Position numbers and translations under genes: made by a program. This document shows positions 1 through 8,992 of a stretch of DNA of 64,000 nt, piece by piece. Under the pieces are notes generated by a model. The model did not search any database and had not been told where the DNA came from. It saw nothing but the letters and a program-made list of their open reading frames with translations. The DNA comes from Acanthococcus lagerstroemiae (taxonomy: Eukaryota; Arthropoda; Insecta; Hemiptera; Eriococcidae). Location: contig CM063113.1 of the NCBI GenBank assembly GCA_031841125.1, forward strand, positions 19,613,312 through 19,677,311, read 5' to 3'. The stretch's first letter is position 1; each line of letters starts with the position of its first letter.

Positions 1-1339
1 TTTTGGTTTGGTCGTTCATAAAAATGCCACAGTACTAATGTTGTATCATGAATAAATCGCCTTTTGTTATAAAAAATAACTACTGAACAGTGTGTTACCT
101 GTGAACAAATGTTTCGTACATTATTTTATGCATTCCGTTTTGCGACATTCATTCTTCACTTCTGCCAAGCGTCATTATTCTTCGGATTCAAGAGAAGGCA
201 AGAGATCGTTTCTTATTCGGGTAAATATGTTGTTTCGGAGTCATCACTGGATACTTTTGTTGACACTAGAGGTTATGAAACTTTGCCTGTATATCGAATT
301 AAATAGAACTCAGTGAATGTAAGATACCTGGTTGTTTCATCAGCTAGTAATATTTTCTTGTTTTGTTATTTTCCATTATGTATAGGACTCTCCAGGTTAA
401 AATAAAATGTCAGCTGGTGATTAACACCAGGAACATGTACCATAGCTAATACAGAAATTGATAAAAACATTCAAAACATAACAAATTTATAATTTCGCAG
501 CTCTAATAACGGTTAGTAATAACCAACAAACGAATCATACTACAGTGCCTTCCTTGGACCTTGGGATTGGCTGTCAAATAAATAATATCCTGCTGGAGCC
601 ACATACTTACACTAGCTTTTGTTTTCCACTGGCATCATTTCTTGATGCAGAGTTTGCAGTGCACCTGGGCTTCGTATTTCCATTTAGAAATTCACGTTAA
701 ATAAGGTATTGATGCTTCAGCTAGTAATCTAGAAAACAAATGAAGAATGTAACAGTGAAATGAATATCAGTACTGTGTTATAAAATTCACGTCGCGCAAT
801 GAGATTCTGAACTTAAAATACACGAAGTTCCAATTTTATTACAAACATGCCCATTAAAAACTTCAATAATACTATAACTAGTGATGCTTCAGTATATAAG
901 TCATTCATAGCTACACTCTATAGAGGTCCATTACCATTTTCAAATATAAATTGTGATCTCATTCTTCACAGGAAGAATCTAAATGGTACCCTCATATATA
1001 AATAATAATTTCAGCGTTACATACCTTCCCAGGCATCTTCAGAAGGAAATTGGAAAGCAAATAATATATGCAGTATAAATAAGTCGGCACCACTTGCGCA
1101 CGGAAATTCTATTTTATGTACTTTCATTATTCTGAATGAGTTACTCCACTCTGTGTGAAACGAAAATATTAAATTTATTTTACAATGAAGAGATCATTAG
1201 TTAATAACAAATATAAAGAATAATCTAATAAAACAAAAAATGAAAATGAAACTTCGAAGTCCGAAGGCAAGCAACAGAATTAAAGTCGACGAAGCCGACA
1301 GATAAGTGATAGGAATATGTTTGTTTACGTTACGTTACG
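1..1339. other. AT-rich non-coding stretch
   Basis: No coding region, RNA gene or mobile element can be supported here. Short open frames near 92-316 have no recognisable motif and no coding bias that I can see. Unique-looking intron or intergenic sequence. Confidence 0.5.
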
Positions 1340-1464
1340 GTACTCGAATACCATTCTTGGATTCGAGTACTTTTGGAATCGATTACGAGCGTACTCGAAT
1401 CCAGAAGTAACGGATACAATACGGTTACTTGTAGGAATACCGATTACATTCCGAACCCCTGCTT
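1340..1464. repeat. Hairpin cluster with possible hAT-like terminus
   Basis: Positions 1340-1370 form a near-perfect hairpin: GTACTCGAAT pairs with ATTCGAGTAC, then CCA pairs with TGG around a TTCT loop. A third copy of the TACTCGAATCC motif follows at about 1393. The block ends in GAACCCCTG near 1464, which reads CAGGGGTTC on the minus strand, a start typical of hAT elements. No matching left terminus or target duplication was found, so the hAT assignment is only a suggestion. Confidence 0.3.
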
Positions 1465-1908
1465 CGCTTTTTGGCAACAACTATTTTTCCCTAGTTTTTA
1501 GCGCACTTTCATTGTTAATTTCAAGCTGGCAACACTGGTAATGCATGATTGCACCTGCATAACCTTCATTTCATTATTCCTTTTGTCCAGCCGGCACCGG
1601 GCCGCCATTGCGCCATTTAGTTTAGTGATATTTTGTGTTTTCGTGAATTATTGTTCGGTATTTTCGGTATTATTAGCTAACCTTATACTATGTTCAATTC
1701 TGACTGAGTCAGTGAGTAATCAGTTGCGTTACTCAAAAACTGTTCTTAAACAATGGTGTATCCAACCACACACCGTGCATCCGTTTCTCTGTCTTGTGCA
1801 CTCATATGTACTTCATCCGAGATGCAGATAATCGTGTGATCAGTTACAGTGAACTCGGGACGTTGTATCTTTTGATTCGTGCTGTCGCCGTTTGTCCGCT
1901 TCCTCGAA

Positions 1909-2001
1909 ATGCCAGCTACTGCTTCAATTTTGAATGAGCCGAATGCAACAAGTGTCGCTTTCGATGAAGTGGATTGCCCTCGAGAAATGGATGCGTATAT
2001 T
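1909..2001 (+). CDS. Candidate first coding exon of a host gene
   Basis: An ATG at 1909 in a reasonable context (CGAAATGCC) opens 31 codons with no stop, starting MPATASILNEPNATSV and ending in EMDAYI. They run directly into TGTAAGTAT, with a consensus GTAAGT splice donor at 2002-2007, so the exon would end in phase 0. The acidic N-terminus contains FDEVDCPRE. I do not recognise the protein. No continuing exon could be identified downstream; the frame would have to resume after one or more of the mobile elements, or beyond the window. A 5' untranslated region would lie in about 1540-1908. The call rests only on start context, open frame and donor; chance remains possible. Confidence 0.33.
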
Positions 2002-3289
2002 GTAAGTATACGATTACATGTAAATTGATATTCTGCTGAGTGAAATGCTCGTTATTTCAGCTGTGGTGAGGGTTGTCATAGTTGTGTCTGTTTAGAAATG
2101 GAGTTATAGAGGTTTGTGACAGACGTCAATCAAAGTTGACTAAAGCTGGTGAGCTGGCTAATTCCCATTCTGCGTGTTTATTAATAACGATATGGTGTTC
2201 GTGTGGTCATTTTATTATCCCCGATGAAGTCAGAATAACAGGCGAAGAGTCCATCAGGTAGTTTGATATGTTGATCATGGGTGAGAGACGTTCATTTTTG
2301 TATATAAGGACAGGTCGTACTTCGGAAAACGTCAGAAGTTGGATATACGGTGTTCATAGCAATTCTGCATTACTGTTTTGTTTCACCGTTTTACAAGCCC
2401 AGTTTGATTTCACTCGTCTCTTTACAATTCAAATTGGGATGCGACTTGTTCGAAATTATGCTGCAGGCATAGACAGTACATTTAGCCATAGCAATGACCA
2501 TGCTACTAGCACTTTCAAATTTGAACGGTTGACCCTTTGATGATTTTTTATGGTAATAACTTGGTTGCTGCACAGGAGTCAAAAAGTGGAATGACCAAAC
2601 AGAATTCTTGTTAATGTACCTAATCGTCTACTCGTTATTTTCACCAATACTGCCCGAGCTTGGCACAGTTTCTCGATTTTTATTCGGCCGCCTTTTATAA
2701 CGACCGATTAATATGCGTGAATTACCACGTGCGCTATCACATCTGAATGTAACTAGGACTATAGATACAGTTTAAGAAAGTTATAAATGACATGAATGTT
2801 TTGCTGTTGGTTCAAGATCAATGTCAGTAATTAATGTCTTCGTTATAATTTTAGCTCATCGAAGTATGCTGGCTGATTGGATCAAGAAATACTAAAAATA
2901 GAGAACGGATATTGGTGTCGATCGCTGTGGACTTGTGTGTGTTTGTGATTAATACTCGCGGAAATTGTTCGGTTTTACGAATGCGTGTTCGTGAATATTA
3001 AGTTCGCAGCAGGGTGGCAGCTGTTGGTCAGATTCAAGAATTGAGCCTGGAGGTAAGTGTTGGTGTAGATTGTTATCGATTCAGTTCAGTTGCATGGTTG
3101 CATCAACGTTTAGACTAAGGTGTGATTGTAACCAAGAATATATGCTGCTGATTGGAAGGGATTTGCTAAAACTTCTCGTATTAGAATGAATGAGGGTTGA
3201 AAGCTGTGATGTTATGCCTGTGAAGTAGATAGCCCGATTCAGTCTGATGGTGGTTGCCCAAATAACCCTCTACTTATAGTTCACCGGCG
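2002..3289. other. Non-coding stretch with a second possible splice donor
   Basis: No protein or element is recognisable. At 3051-3058 the sequence CTGGAG|GTAAGTGT is a strong splice-donor match preceded by a purine-rich segment, so an alternative non-coding first exon ending at 3052 is possible but unproven. Confidence 0.3.
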
Positions 3290-4088
3290 AACGTTGATGT
3301 GCCTCTAATAGCTGATATAATCTTTCTTTCAATATCCCCATGAACATTTTGCAAATATTGGTGTGGTGGGACGTATGGCGATTCACGCATGCAAAAATGG
3401 CCCCTATAACACCGCACCCCCAGCCTCGGAAACTACCCATTCGAGTATCGCATCAGTGACTGGAGGGACCCTTTGGGGCCAGGCCCGAGCCCCCATTTTG
3501 CAAATATTAGCTGATAAGCTAATCGGACGATAGTTCCCTATATTAGTTCTGCCCTCTTGTTTAAAAAGTATTTAGTTTTATTTCCGAAATGAGCCACTGC
3601 CTGGTAATATAACCAGTTCTCAAAATTTCATTTTAAATTTCTTTCAGTAGTTGGGCGATAGCATCGGTCACGGATTTGAGTATTTCATTTCCTACATCTT
3701 CTGGGCCAGGGATCTTGTTACTTTTCAACTTTTTAAATGCATTTTCGACTTCTGCGAGGAGAATGTCTGGCACCTCATAATTCAAACTCGCTCTACTGTA
3801 CCATTCACATGCCTCCAAGTTTGTTTTTTCATTTATCTCGGTACGCTTTCCGGTCAAACTCCGAGGCAACTTTCAAAATTTCCTCCCTATTGTGAATTAC
3901 CATCCCATTTCCCTTTGTTACTTTTGGGAGGAGGTAGGACTGCTTCCTTAGCGCGACCCCGATTTTCTTTGTTTTGATATACCTTCCTCCAGGATGTCCT
4001 TGATTATTTTTTCATCGTAACTTTTTATATCTTGTGGAGTTCTTTTTTTCTCCAATTTGTTCATTTCTACTAGTTCTATTTTCTGGAT
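3290..4088 (-). pseudogene. RTE-like LINE reverse transcriptase fragment (3' part of split element)
   Basis: Translated from the minus strand, 4088 down to 3633 gives the linker and start of an RTE-type reverse transcriptase: a NREEILKVASEF block near 3880, then EVENAFKKLKSNKIPGPEDV near 3700 and GNYRPISLSANI near 3520. The last matches the conserved 'NYRPISLL' block of LINE RTs. The frame then resumes beyond an inserted 134-bp repeat (3360-3493) as NICKMFMGILKERLYQLLEAHQ. Several stops and frameshifts make it a pseudogene. The upstream endonuclease part of the same element is at 6685-7264, the two having been separated by the Penelope-like insertion 4089-6672. The palm with FADD and everything downstream are missing. 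Confidence 0.75.
3345..3508. mobile_element. 134-bp SINE-like repeat with 15-bp target-site duplication
   Basis: The repeat 3360-3493 is bracketed by perfect copies of CATTTTGCAAATATT (3345-3359 and 3494-3508). Removing it rejoins the host RTE frame, which proves insertion. Related copies lie at 25175-25288 and 62821-62940, sharing ACGTATGGCGATGCACGCATG, the ACACCGCAC block and a GGAAACTACCC...TCGAGTAT segment. It encodes no protein and has no poly(A). On the minus strand a TACTCGAATGGG stretch loosely resembles a pol III B box. It is probably a short retroposed sequence of unknown source; I could not match it to a tRNA, 5S or snRNA. Confidence 0.6.
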
Positions 4089-4287
4089 TTTTAGTGTCCA
4101 TTTCGGAGTGTGAGTGAACTTGGTAATATTCCATATGTAGGGTGTGCTAATTTACTCTTTCTTCTTCTGTATTCCAGAGCGTTTTTGGCTGTTATGCCAT
4201 TATCAGTGAAAAGTACCCGAAATGAAACTTGTCTCTTGTGGTCCTGTATTCATAGTCGAGAGTATAGTACGTATGGTGAAACTGTTT
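4089..4287 (-). repeat. PLE copy 1 terminal repeat (pLTR), 3' end
   Basis: Homologous to 51540-51735 in PLE copy 2, and to 6543-6672 in inverted orientation. Shared landmarks are TGTAGGGTGTGC, TATTCCAGAGC, GGCTGTTATGCCAT and GAGACTTGTCTCTTGTGGTC (here AAACTTGTCTCTTG). Its outer end AGTGTCCAT is also the outer end in copy 2, which fixes the element terminus. Confidence 0.7.
4171..4213 (-). ncRNA. Degenerate hammerhead-ribozyme motif in PLE copy 1 (3' repeat)
   Basis: Reading the minus strand from 4213: stem I TTCA, core CTGATAA, stem II GGC-loop-GCC, then AAAA in place of GAAA, a short stem III, CTC and the stem I partner TGGA. Compared with the intact copy at 51623-51664, both catalytic guanines are changed to A (G8 in CTGATGA, G12 in GAAA), so cleavage is not expected. 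Hammerheads in Penelope-like terminal repeats are known from other animals. Confidence 0.55.
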
Positions 4288-4407
4288 AGTCGTGTGCTCC
4301 TGTTGGTTGCCTGTGGTTATGCAGTCTGTCCAATCAGTGAGTGTTGTTAGTTGTGTGCTCCTATGGTTGTCTGTAATTATGCAGTCTGTCCAATCCGTAG
4401 GGGTTAT
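4288..4407. repeat. 60-bp tandem duplication inside PLE copy 1
   Basis: The unit beginning TAGTCGTGTGCTCC at 4288 is repeated at 4348 (TAGTTGTGTGCTCC). Both contain TATGCAGTCTGTCCAATC. PLE copy 2 has a single unit here (about 51738-51795), so the duplication is private to copy 1. Confidence 0.75.
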
Positions 4408-5102
4408 GTTATTAGTTGGAATAAGTTCTTCTCGCTTTGGAAGTTTGTTGTTCTGTTTATTAGGTTGTTTTGTTTTGTTTTTACCTTTATTATTTCTAAT
4501 TCTTTTAATATTTTTCCCCCTTGTGTTGTTTTCTATGGTGTAGGATTTTGTACTTTTCTCATTTTGTCATTGTTATGTCCTTTGTCAGTGCAGTGTTTTC
4601 CAATCAGTGATTTGTCATAATTTGACTTCTGTGATTTTTCATGTTCTTTGATTCTGGTTGCGAATTTTCTGCCTGTTTCTCCTTATGTAGGTCATGTCGC
4701 AGTGTTCACAGTCCAGTCTGTATACTCCGCTCCTCTGTTGTTTCCTGGTTTCTGCCCTTTGTTTCTGTTTTGTCGTTGCTTATTTGTTTGATCAGTGGTG
4801 GTCTGTTTTTGATTCCGAGTTGTATGTTTTATTGGTTGAAAATTTTTTGTATTTTGTATGTATGTGTTCCAAAATGGTATTGCTCGTGAATATTTGTCTG
4901 TTTTTGTGGTTGTTGGTTCACTGTCTGTACTTTTAGTTTGTTAATTATTCTGTCTACTGTTTGTGGTTGGTATTTGCTTAATTGTGTTGATCTCTGTTGT
5001 TCTGAGGGTTTGTCGTTTAGTATGTTGATTGCTCTATGGCAGTATAGTTGTGGTGTGCTGCCATTTTGTGTTTTTTATGTGGAATCAGTCTTTGGGTATT
5101 AT
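4408..5102 (-). pseudogene. PLE copy 1 GIY-YIG endonuclease remnant
   Basis: On the minus strand around 4760-4600 the sequence matches the endonuclease of PLE copy 2: the GETGRKFATRIKEHEKSQKS segment is readable, but the preceding CEHCDMTYI segment is broken by stops (ACATAAGG in place of an open frame). The domain is the site-specific nicking endonuclease that primes Penelope insertion. Interrupted 3' of the RT by the 5103-5466 insertion. Non-functional. Confidence 0.7.
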
Positions 5103-5466
5103 TCGCGGTTGAAACGCTCACCAGGAGCGCTACAGTCGACTGTAATATACACACACATACACACTAACACTAGTAAACAACAAAAATCCGGTATGACATG
5201 AAAATATCGATTTCTCCTATACTTTTACATGGGGAGCCAAGATCTTTTTTGTTTTACAAACGCTTGAACGTCCATTCTTCTTGGAAGACCATTTTTAGAA
5301 TTGCATTCGATTAATACCTATCGTCAAAAAACTGTAATTTTTAAGAATTTCAAAATATCGAATCATCGCCTGTACATTTCTTATGGGAGCGATTAATTTT
5401 TCATCCCATAACTGTGAAGTTGCTAGTTCTGCCACCAGATGTCAGCCACTTTGCTTTCAATCGCGA
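5103..5466. mobile_element. 364-bp non-autonomous insertion with short TIRs in the PLE
   Basis: PLE copy 2 is continuous at this point (GGTATTATTGCGTC), whereas copy 1 has 364 extra bases between GGTATTAT and ATTGCGTC. The insert begins TCGCGGTTGAAA and ends TTTCAATCGCGA, a 12-bp TIR with one mismatch. The flanking duplication is only AT or ATT. Internally, two related blocks (AAAATATCGATTTCTCC and AAAATATCGAATCATCGCC) lie about 140 bp apart. No coding potential. Superfamily not assigned. Confidence 0.6.
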
Positions 5467-6542
5467 ATTGCGTCTGTGTGTGTAGGTTTTCTGTAAATGT
5501 TGTACTGTATCCTGTTGACTTTTATTTGTATTGTGAGGTCAAGGTAGTTGATGGTCCTGTTGCCTTTTTCCATTGTGAACTTTATGTTGTTGTTTATGCT
5601 GTTTGTCTCCGTGAAGAATTGGTCTAGTTGTCTATCTGTTCCTGTCCAGATGATTAATATGTCGTCTACATATCTTGTCCATAACTTTATGTTTTTCTTG
5701 TATTTGTTGTCGTTTAGTGGATCATTTTCAAAGTTGTTCATGTATATTTTGGCTAGAATGGGTGACAGTGGTGACCCCATTGCTAAGCCTTCTGCTTGTT
5801 CGTAATATTTGTCGTTGAACTGGCAGTAATTTTGGTAAATGATTTCTTTCGTGATGTTTGCGTATTCGGTTCCTTCTGTGTTGTTTTTGTAGTTGTTGTT
5901 CGTCAGAATTGTTGTTAGTTCTTGTTTTGGTATGTTCTCGAACATGTTTGTTATACGTCCAGTGATACTAGTTTCTCGTTATTGTTTATAGTGTTATTTT
6001 GTTCAGTTTGTCTTTTAGTTGTAATGTGTTCTTACTGTAATATATTCTGAAGTTGTAATGTTCTTTCATGAATTTGACTATTGTTTTTGCAAGTTTGTAG
6101 CTTGGTGATTGTATGCTATTGATTAGTGGTCGTATTGGTCGGTCTTGTTTATGTAGTTTTATGAGTCCTTTTAATTGTGGTGCCTTAGGGTCCATTTATC
6201 CCAGTTTATTGCCGTTTATGTTGTTGTTTTTCATTATGGTCTTTAGTTTAGCTTGGTATTTGTTGGTCGGGTCCGAGTTTAGTGGTTTGTAATTATTGTT
6301 CTTTATGTATTCGTCTTTGTTTAGCACTACTGTGGTGTTGCCTTGATCTGCTTTGGTGAATATTAGGTCGTTTTCTTTTATTTTCTTTTTGAGTTGGAGG
6401 GCTGTCTTTTGTATTTTTGTCTTGTGTTAGTTTTTTCTTGTCTTTTTTACGGTCAGCAGCATGTTTCCAATTTGTGTTCCTGCTTCGTTTCTGAGGTCTG
6501 GTTCTATGGTCTGGATGATCTGTTCCACTATGCGGTACTACT
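5467..6542 (-). pseudogene. Penelope-like reverse transcriptase, broken
   Basis: Minus-strand translation gives, from the 5' side: VEQIIQTIEPDLRNEAG near 6530, FTKADQGNTTVVLNKDEYI near 6320, PQLKGLIKLHKQDRPIRPL (6195-6120), then after a degenerate junction at 5946-5985 an open stretch 5945-5467 with EGLAMGSPLSPILAKIYM and RYVDDILIIW, the palm with its catalytic Asp pair. RKPTHTDAI follows at the edge of the insertion. Penelope RTs are related to telomerase RT. There is an in-frame stop before the GLIKLHK block, plus further lesions, so no full protein is made. Confidence 0.8.
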
Positions 6543-6672
6543 CTCGACTATAACTATAGGACCACAAGAGACAAGTCTCATTTAGGGTACTCCACTGATG
6601 ATGGCATAACAGCCGAGAGAGCTCTGGAATAGAGAAGAAGAAAAAGTGAATAGGCTCACCCTACACGTGGAA
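6543..6672 (+). repeat. PLE copy 1 terminal repeat, inverted orientation at 5' end
   Basis: This is the reverse complement of the 4089-4287 repeat (ACCACAAGAGACAAGTCTCA, TGATGGCATAACAGCC, GGAATAGAGAAGAAG). It lies between the PLE coding region and the 12-bp target duplication at 6673-6684. The element therefore has pLTRs facing each other. Divergence from the left repeat is visible but moderate. Confidence 0.7.
6589..6630 (+). ncRNA. Hammerhead-ribozyme motif in inverted PLE terminal repeat
   Basis: On the + strand: stem I TCCA, core CTGATGA (6595-6601), stem II GGC-ATAACA-GCC, then GAGA (6615-6618) where GAAA is required, stem III GAGCTC, and stem I partner TGGA. Core G8 and G12 are kept but A14 is G, which should abolish or cripple cleavage. 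It is antisense to the PLE coding strand. Confidence 0.5.
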
Positions 6673-6684
6673 TATTTTCTGGAT

Positions 6685-7264
6685 GTTTGTTTTGGGGGAT
6701 ATTTTCTTGAGTTCTGCCCTATCTGCTATCAGCTGGTTAGGTTCCTCCCGTCACTCGTCATCCGTACGTGCTTTTTCTTCATGTTTACTTTTTGTCATGA
6801 CTACCTTTTTTATGGCATTATCTAGAGCATCGTATTGTTCTTGTGTGTTTTCGTAACTTTTTTCCTTCATTGTAGTTACCTCTTCTTTTGTATTTTGTAG
6901 GGCTTTCTGCATTTTGTGGCCTGGGATTATATATTTGCTAATTTTAGGTGTGTGGTTTTTGCGGTTTTTTTGAGCTTTGAACGACATGGTATTCTTAGAG
7001 TAGCTCTTCCTATATGGCGGTCAGAGGGGAACAGAAACGCATTTAGTACTTCATTATTCATCAGCATTCTCACATCATTCATCAAGAGGTGGTCAATTTC
7101 GTTAGTGGTTTTTCCATCAGGAGATTTCCATGTACATTTTTTTTTAAAAACAGTATGACGCTCCTAACTTTAATCTCTTCTCTATCATAAATGAATGTAG
7201 TTTCTCTCCATTCTCCATTTTCATTTGTCTCCCCCGACGTGATTTTACACGATAATGAACTCAA
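6685..7264 (-). pseudogene. RTE-like LINE endonuclease C-terminus and linker
   Basis: Minus-strand translation reads KCTWKSPDGKTTNEIDHLLM, then VLNAFLFPSDRHIGRATLRI (about 7150-6990). This matches the C-terminal half of LINE AP-endonucleases, where 'SPDGKT.NEIDHIL' and 'SDHR' carry the catalytic Asp/His; here SDRH replaces SDHR. A charged linker follows (YENTQEQYDALDNAIKKVV, near 6830). The frame stops at the Penelope insertion and the RT part continues at 4088. The frame shifts between the EN and linker parts. Confidence 0.7.
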
Positions 7265-7318
7265 CCATAGTAGATATTAAGTACAGAAAAACAAATGTAT
7301 CGTAGGCTTATAAATATA

Positions 7319-7350
7319 CTAGCTGAATTACCCGTCCTTCGGACGGGCTC
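7319..7350 (-). mobile_element. Helitron-like 3' terminus
   Basis: On the minus strand the sequence reads CCCGTCC-GAA-GGACGGG (7347-7331), then TAATTCAG, then CTAG (7322-7319), followed by T. A GC-rich hairpin a few bases before CTRR, with insertion next to T, is the hallmark of Helitron 3' ends. The element body would extend to the right and include the tandem repeat 7350-7856. The 5' TC terminus was not located. Confidence 0.45.
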
Positions 7351-7856
7351 AAACATATGCATCAGTACATATGAGACGAAATAACATGTAAATTCCCATA
7401 CAGAAAAAAAAACAGGCGTTTGGAAAAAAATAAAGAAAATGAAACATGACATTGTTTTTTCCTAAAATGGATAAGCTTTGTAATCTTTGGAAATTAAATA
7501 GAATTGTCCATTCTTCTCTATCTCCAAAATGAGATATGATCGAATTATCCTGTACATTTCACGTTCTCAATAGAAGTACTGAGCGGTACTTTTGCCCAAA
7601 CATATGCAATAGTATGAAACGAAATTACATGTAAATTCCTATATAGAAATAAACCGGCTTATACTTATACGTTTTGATAATTTTCTTTAATGAAAGAAAA
7701 TGAAGCATGAAATTGTTTTTTCATAAATGTGTGAGCTTCGTAATCTTTGAAAATTAAATCGGATTACCCGTTCTTCTCTATCTAAAAAATAAGAAGTGAT
7801 CAAATTATCCTGTACACATTTCACGACCTCAATAGAAGTACTGAGGGTGTTTTTGT
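7350..7856. repeat. Two-unit tandem repeat, ~247-bp period
   Basis: Units start at 7350 and 7597 with CAAACATATGCA. Both contain ACATGTAAATTCC, an AAATGAA(A/G)CATGA segment, GTAATCTTTG, TTCTTCTCTATCT and TTATCCTGTACA, and end with CAATAGAAGTACTGAG. No coding potential. It may be the internal repeat of the Helitron-like element that ends at 7319, as seen in DINE-1-type elements. Confidence 0.65.
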
Positions 7857-8992
7857 TCATTGTCACGCCCTGCTTCAACAGTGATAAATATTACCTATCA
7901 TAAAGAACTTATTACTACTTGTGATGGTTACTTTCGAGTTTTAAGCATTTTTGGATTTTTGGTGAATTTTTTCCCAAAAGTTCTCAAAACCCAAGATTGA
8001 GTGCTGCTCCCAATTATGGGTATTTTCTGATTCTCCAGCAATTCACTATAAAATATCCTCGCAAATGACACTGAGGCCGTCTAAGTTGTTCAAAATTCCA
8101 GGTGAAATTTTCTCAATCCGAACAACTTTTATATTAATTGACAACGACCCACAATTGATACGAAATTTTTTAATATACCCACATTTGGTAAGTAGATATA
8201 ATAAATCAAATGAAAAATGATGTAGTTTACTTAAGTAAGCATTTCAAATTTATTTTAAAAACACGTCGACTCGTCTTATTTGACTTTTTTAAGTATTTTA
8301 AAAACACATTAAAGTCGAGTAAATTCACAGTACCAATAATGAGTCTGAAAAAAGGTAGTACCAATTGTGGTTCGGACTAAAGTTTGATTAGAAAAAGTAA
8401 CTTAAAAACCGTGAAATTTGGTCTTATAAGTTAAAGTATCACTTGTACTGCACTTTTCATTCGATTACCCGATCATTCACTTTGATTTTTTGCGATTTTT
8501 GCAAACTTTCCCCCCATTTTTTGAATTCCTTTATTCTTTCCGCACACACATATATGTGGACCAAAATCGAAAACTCAAGCGGAAAAATGTTCCCTAGACT
8601 CTCCTCTACACATCCATATATAATACGTTGAGAAAATATTAATTTAAAGTACTTATCGATCGTTTTTCACAGAATTGATATTTCACACATATGAAAAATA
8701 AGGCATGTTTTGATAACAACTTTGAAAAAAAATTCCATCACAACAAACACATTGAGTTGTGAACTTGAAACCAACATGGATAGTGTAAAACATGTTGGTC
8801 CTTCGAATGGAAGAGGTTTTATGGTTGTCCAGTACCTCGATCTAGCGAGAAATCGCATTTTCAAAAAACGGACTCACAATTGATGCTAGGCTCAGAATAG
8901 GTAGCTTACCTTACTATTATTATTTTTAATAAAATATTTAGACCTCAGAGGATAAAAGTTCGAATGGTGATGGTTTACATTATAACCTATTC
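7857..8992. other. AT-rich non-coding stretch
   Basis: No gene or element recognisable; scattered homopolymers only. Confidence 0.5.

Larger units (their letters stand above)
4089..6672 (-). mobile_element. Penelope-like retroelement copy 1, with inverted terminal repeats
   Basis: The element is flanked by a perfect 12-bp target duplication TATTTTCTGGAT (4077-4088 and 6673-6684) and interrupts an RTE-like LINE. On the minus strand, from 6540 down to 4408, it reads in the order expected of the Penelope group: a KADQGNTTVVLNKDEYI block, a GLIKLHKQDRPIRPLI block, the palm with YVDD, then a GIY-YIG endonuclease remnant. Both ends carry the same ~130-bp terminal sequence. The left copy lies in coding orientation and the right copy is inverted; Penelope elements are known to have such variable pLTR arrangements. 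Multiple stops, a 60-bp tandem duplication and a 364-bp insertion show it is dead. Without the insertion it would be about 2.2 kb. Confidence 0.8.

Noticed and set aside
4641..4936. Long hydrophobic, Cys/Phe-rich + strand frames
   Set aside because: They are antisense readings of the Penelope endonuclease region.
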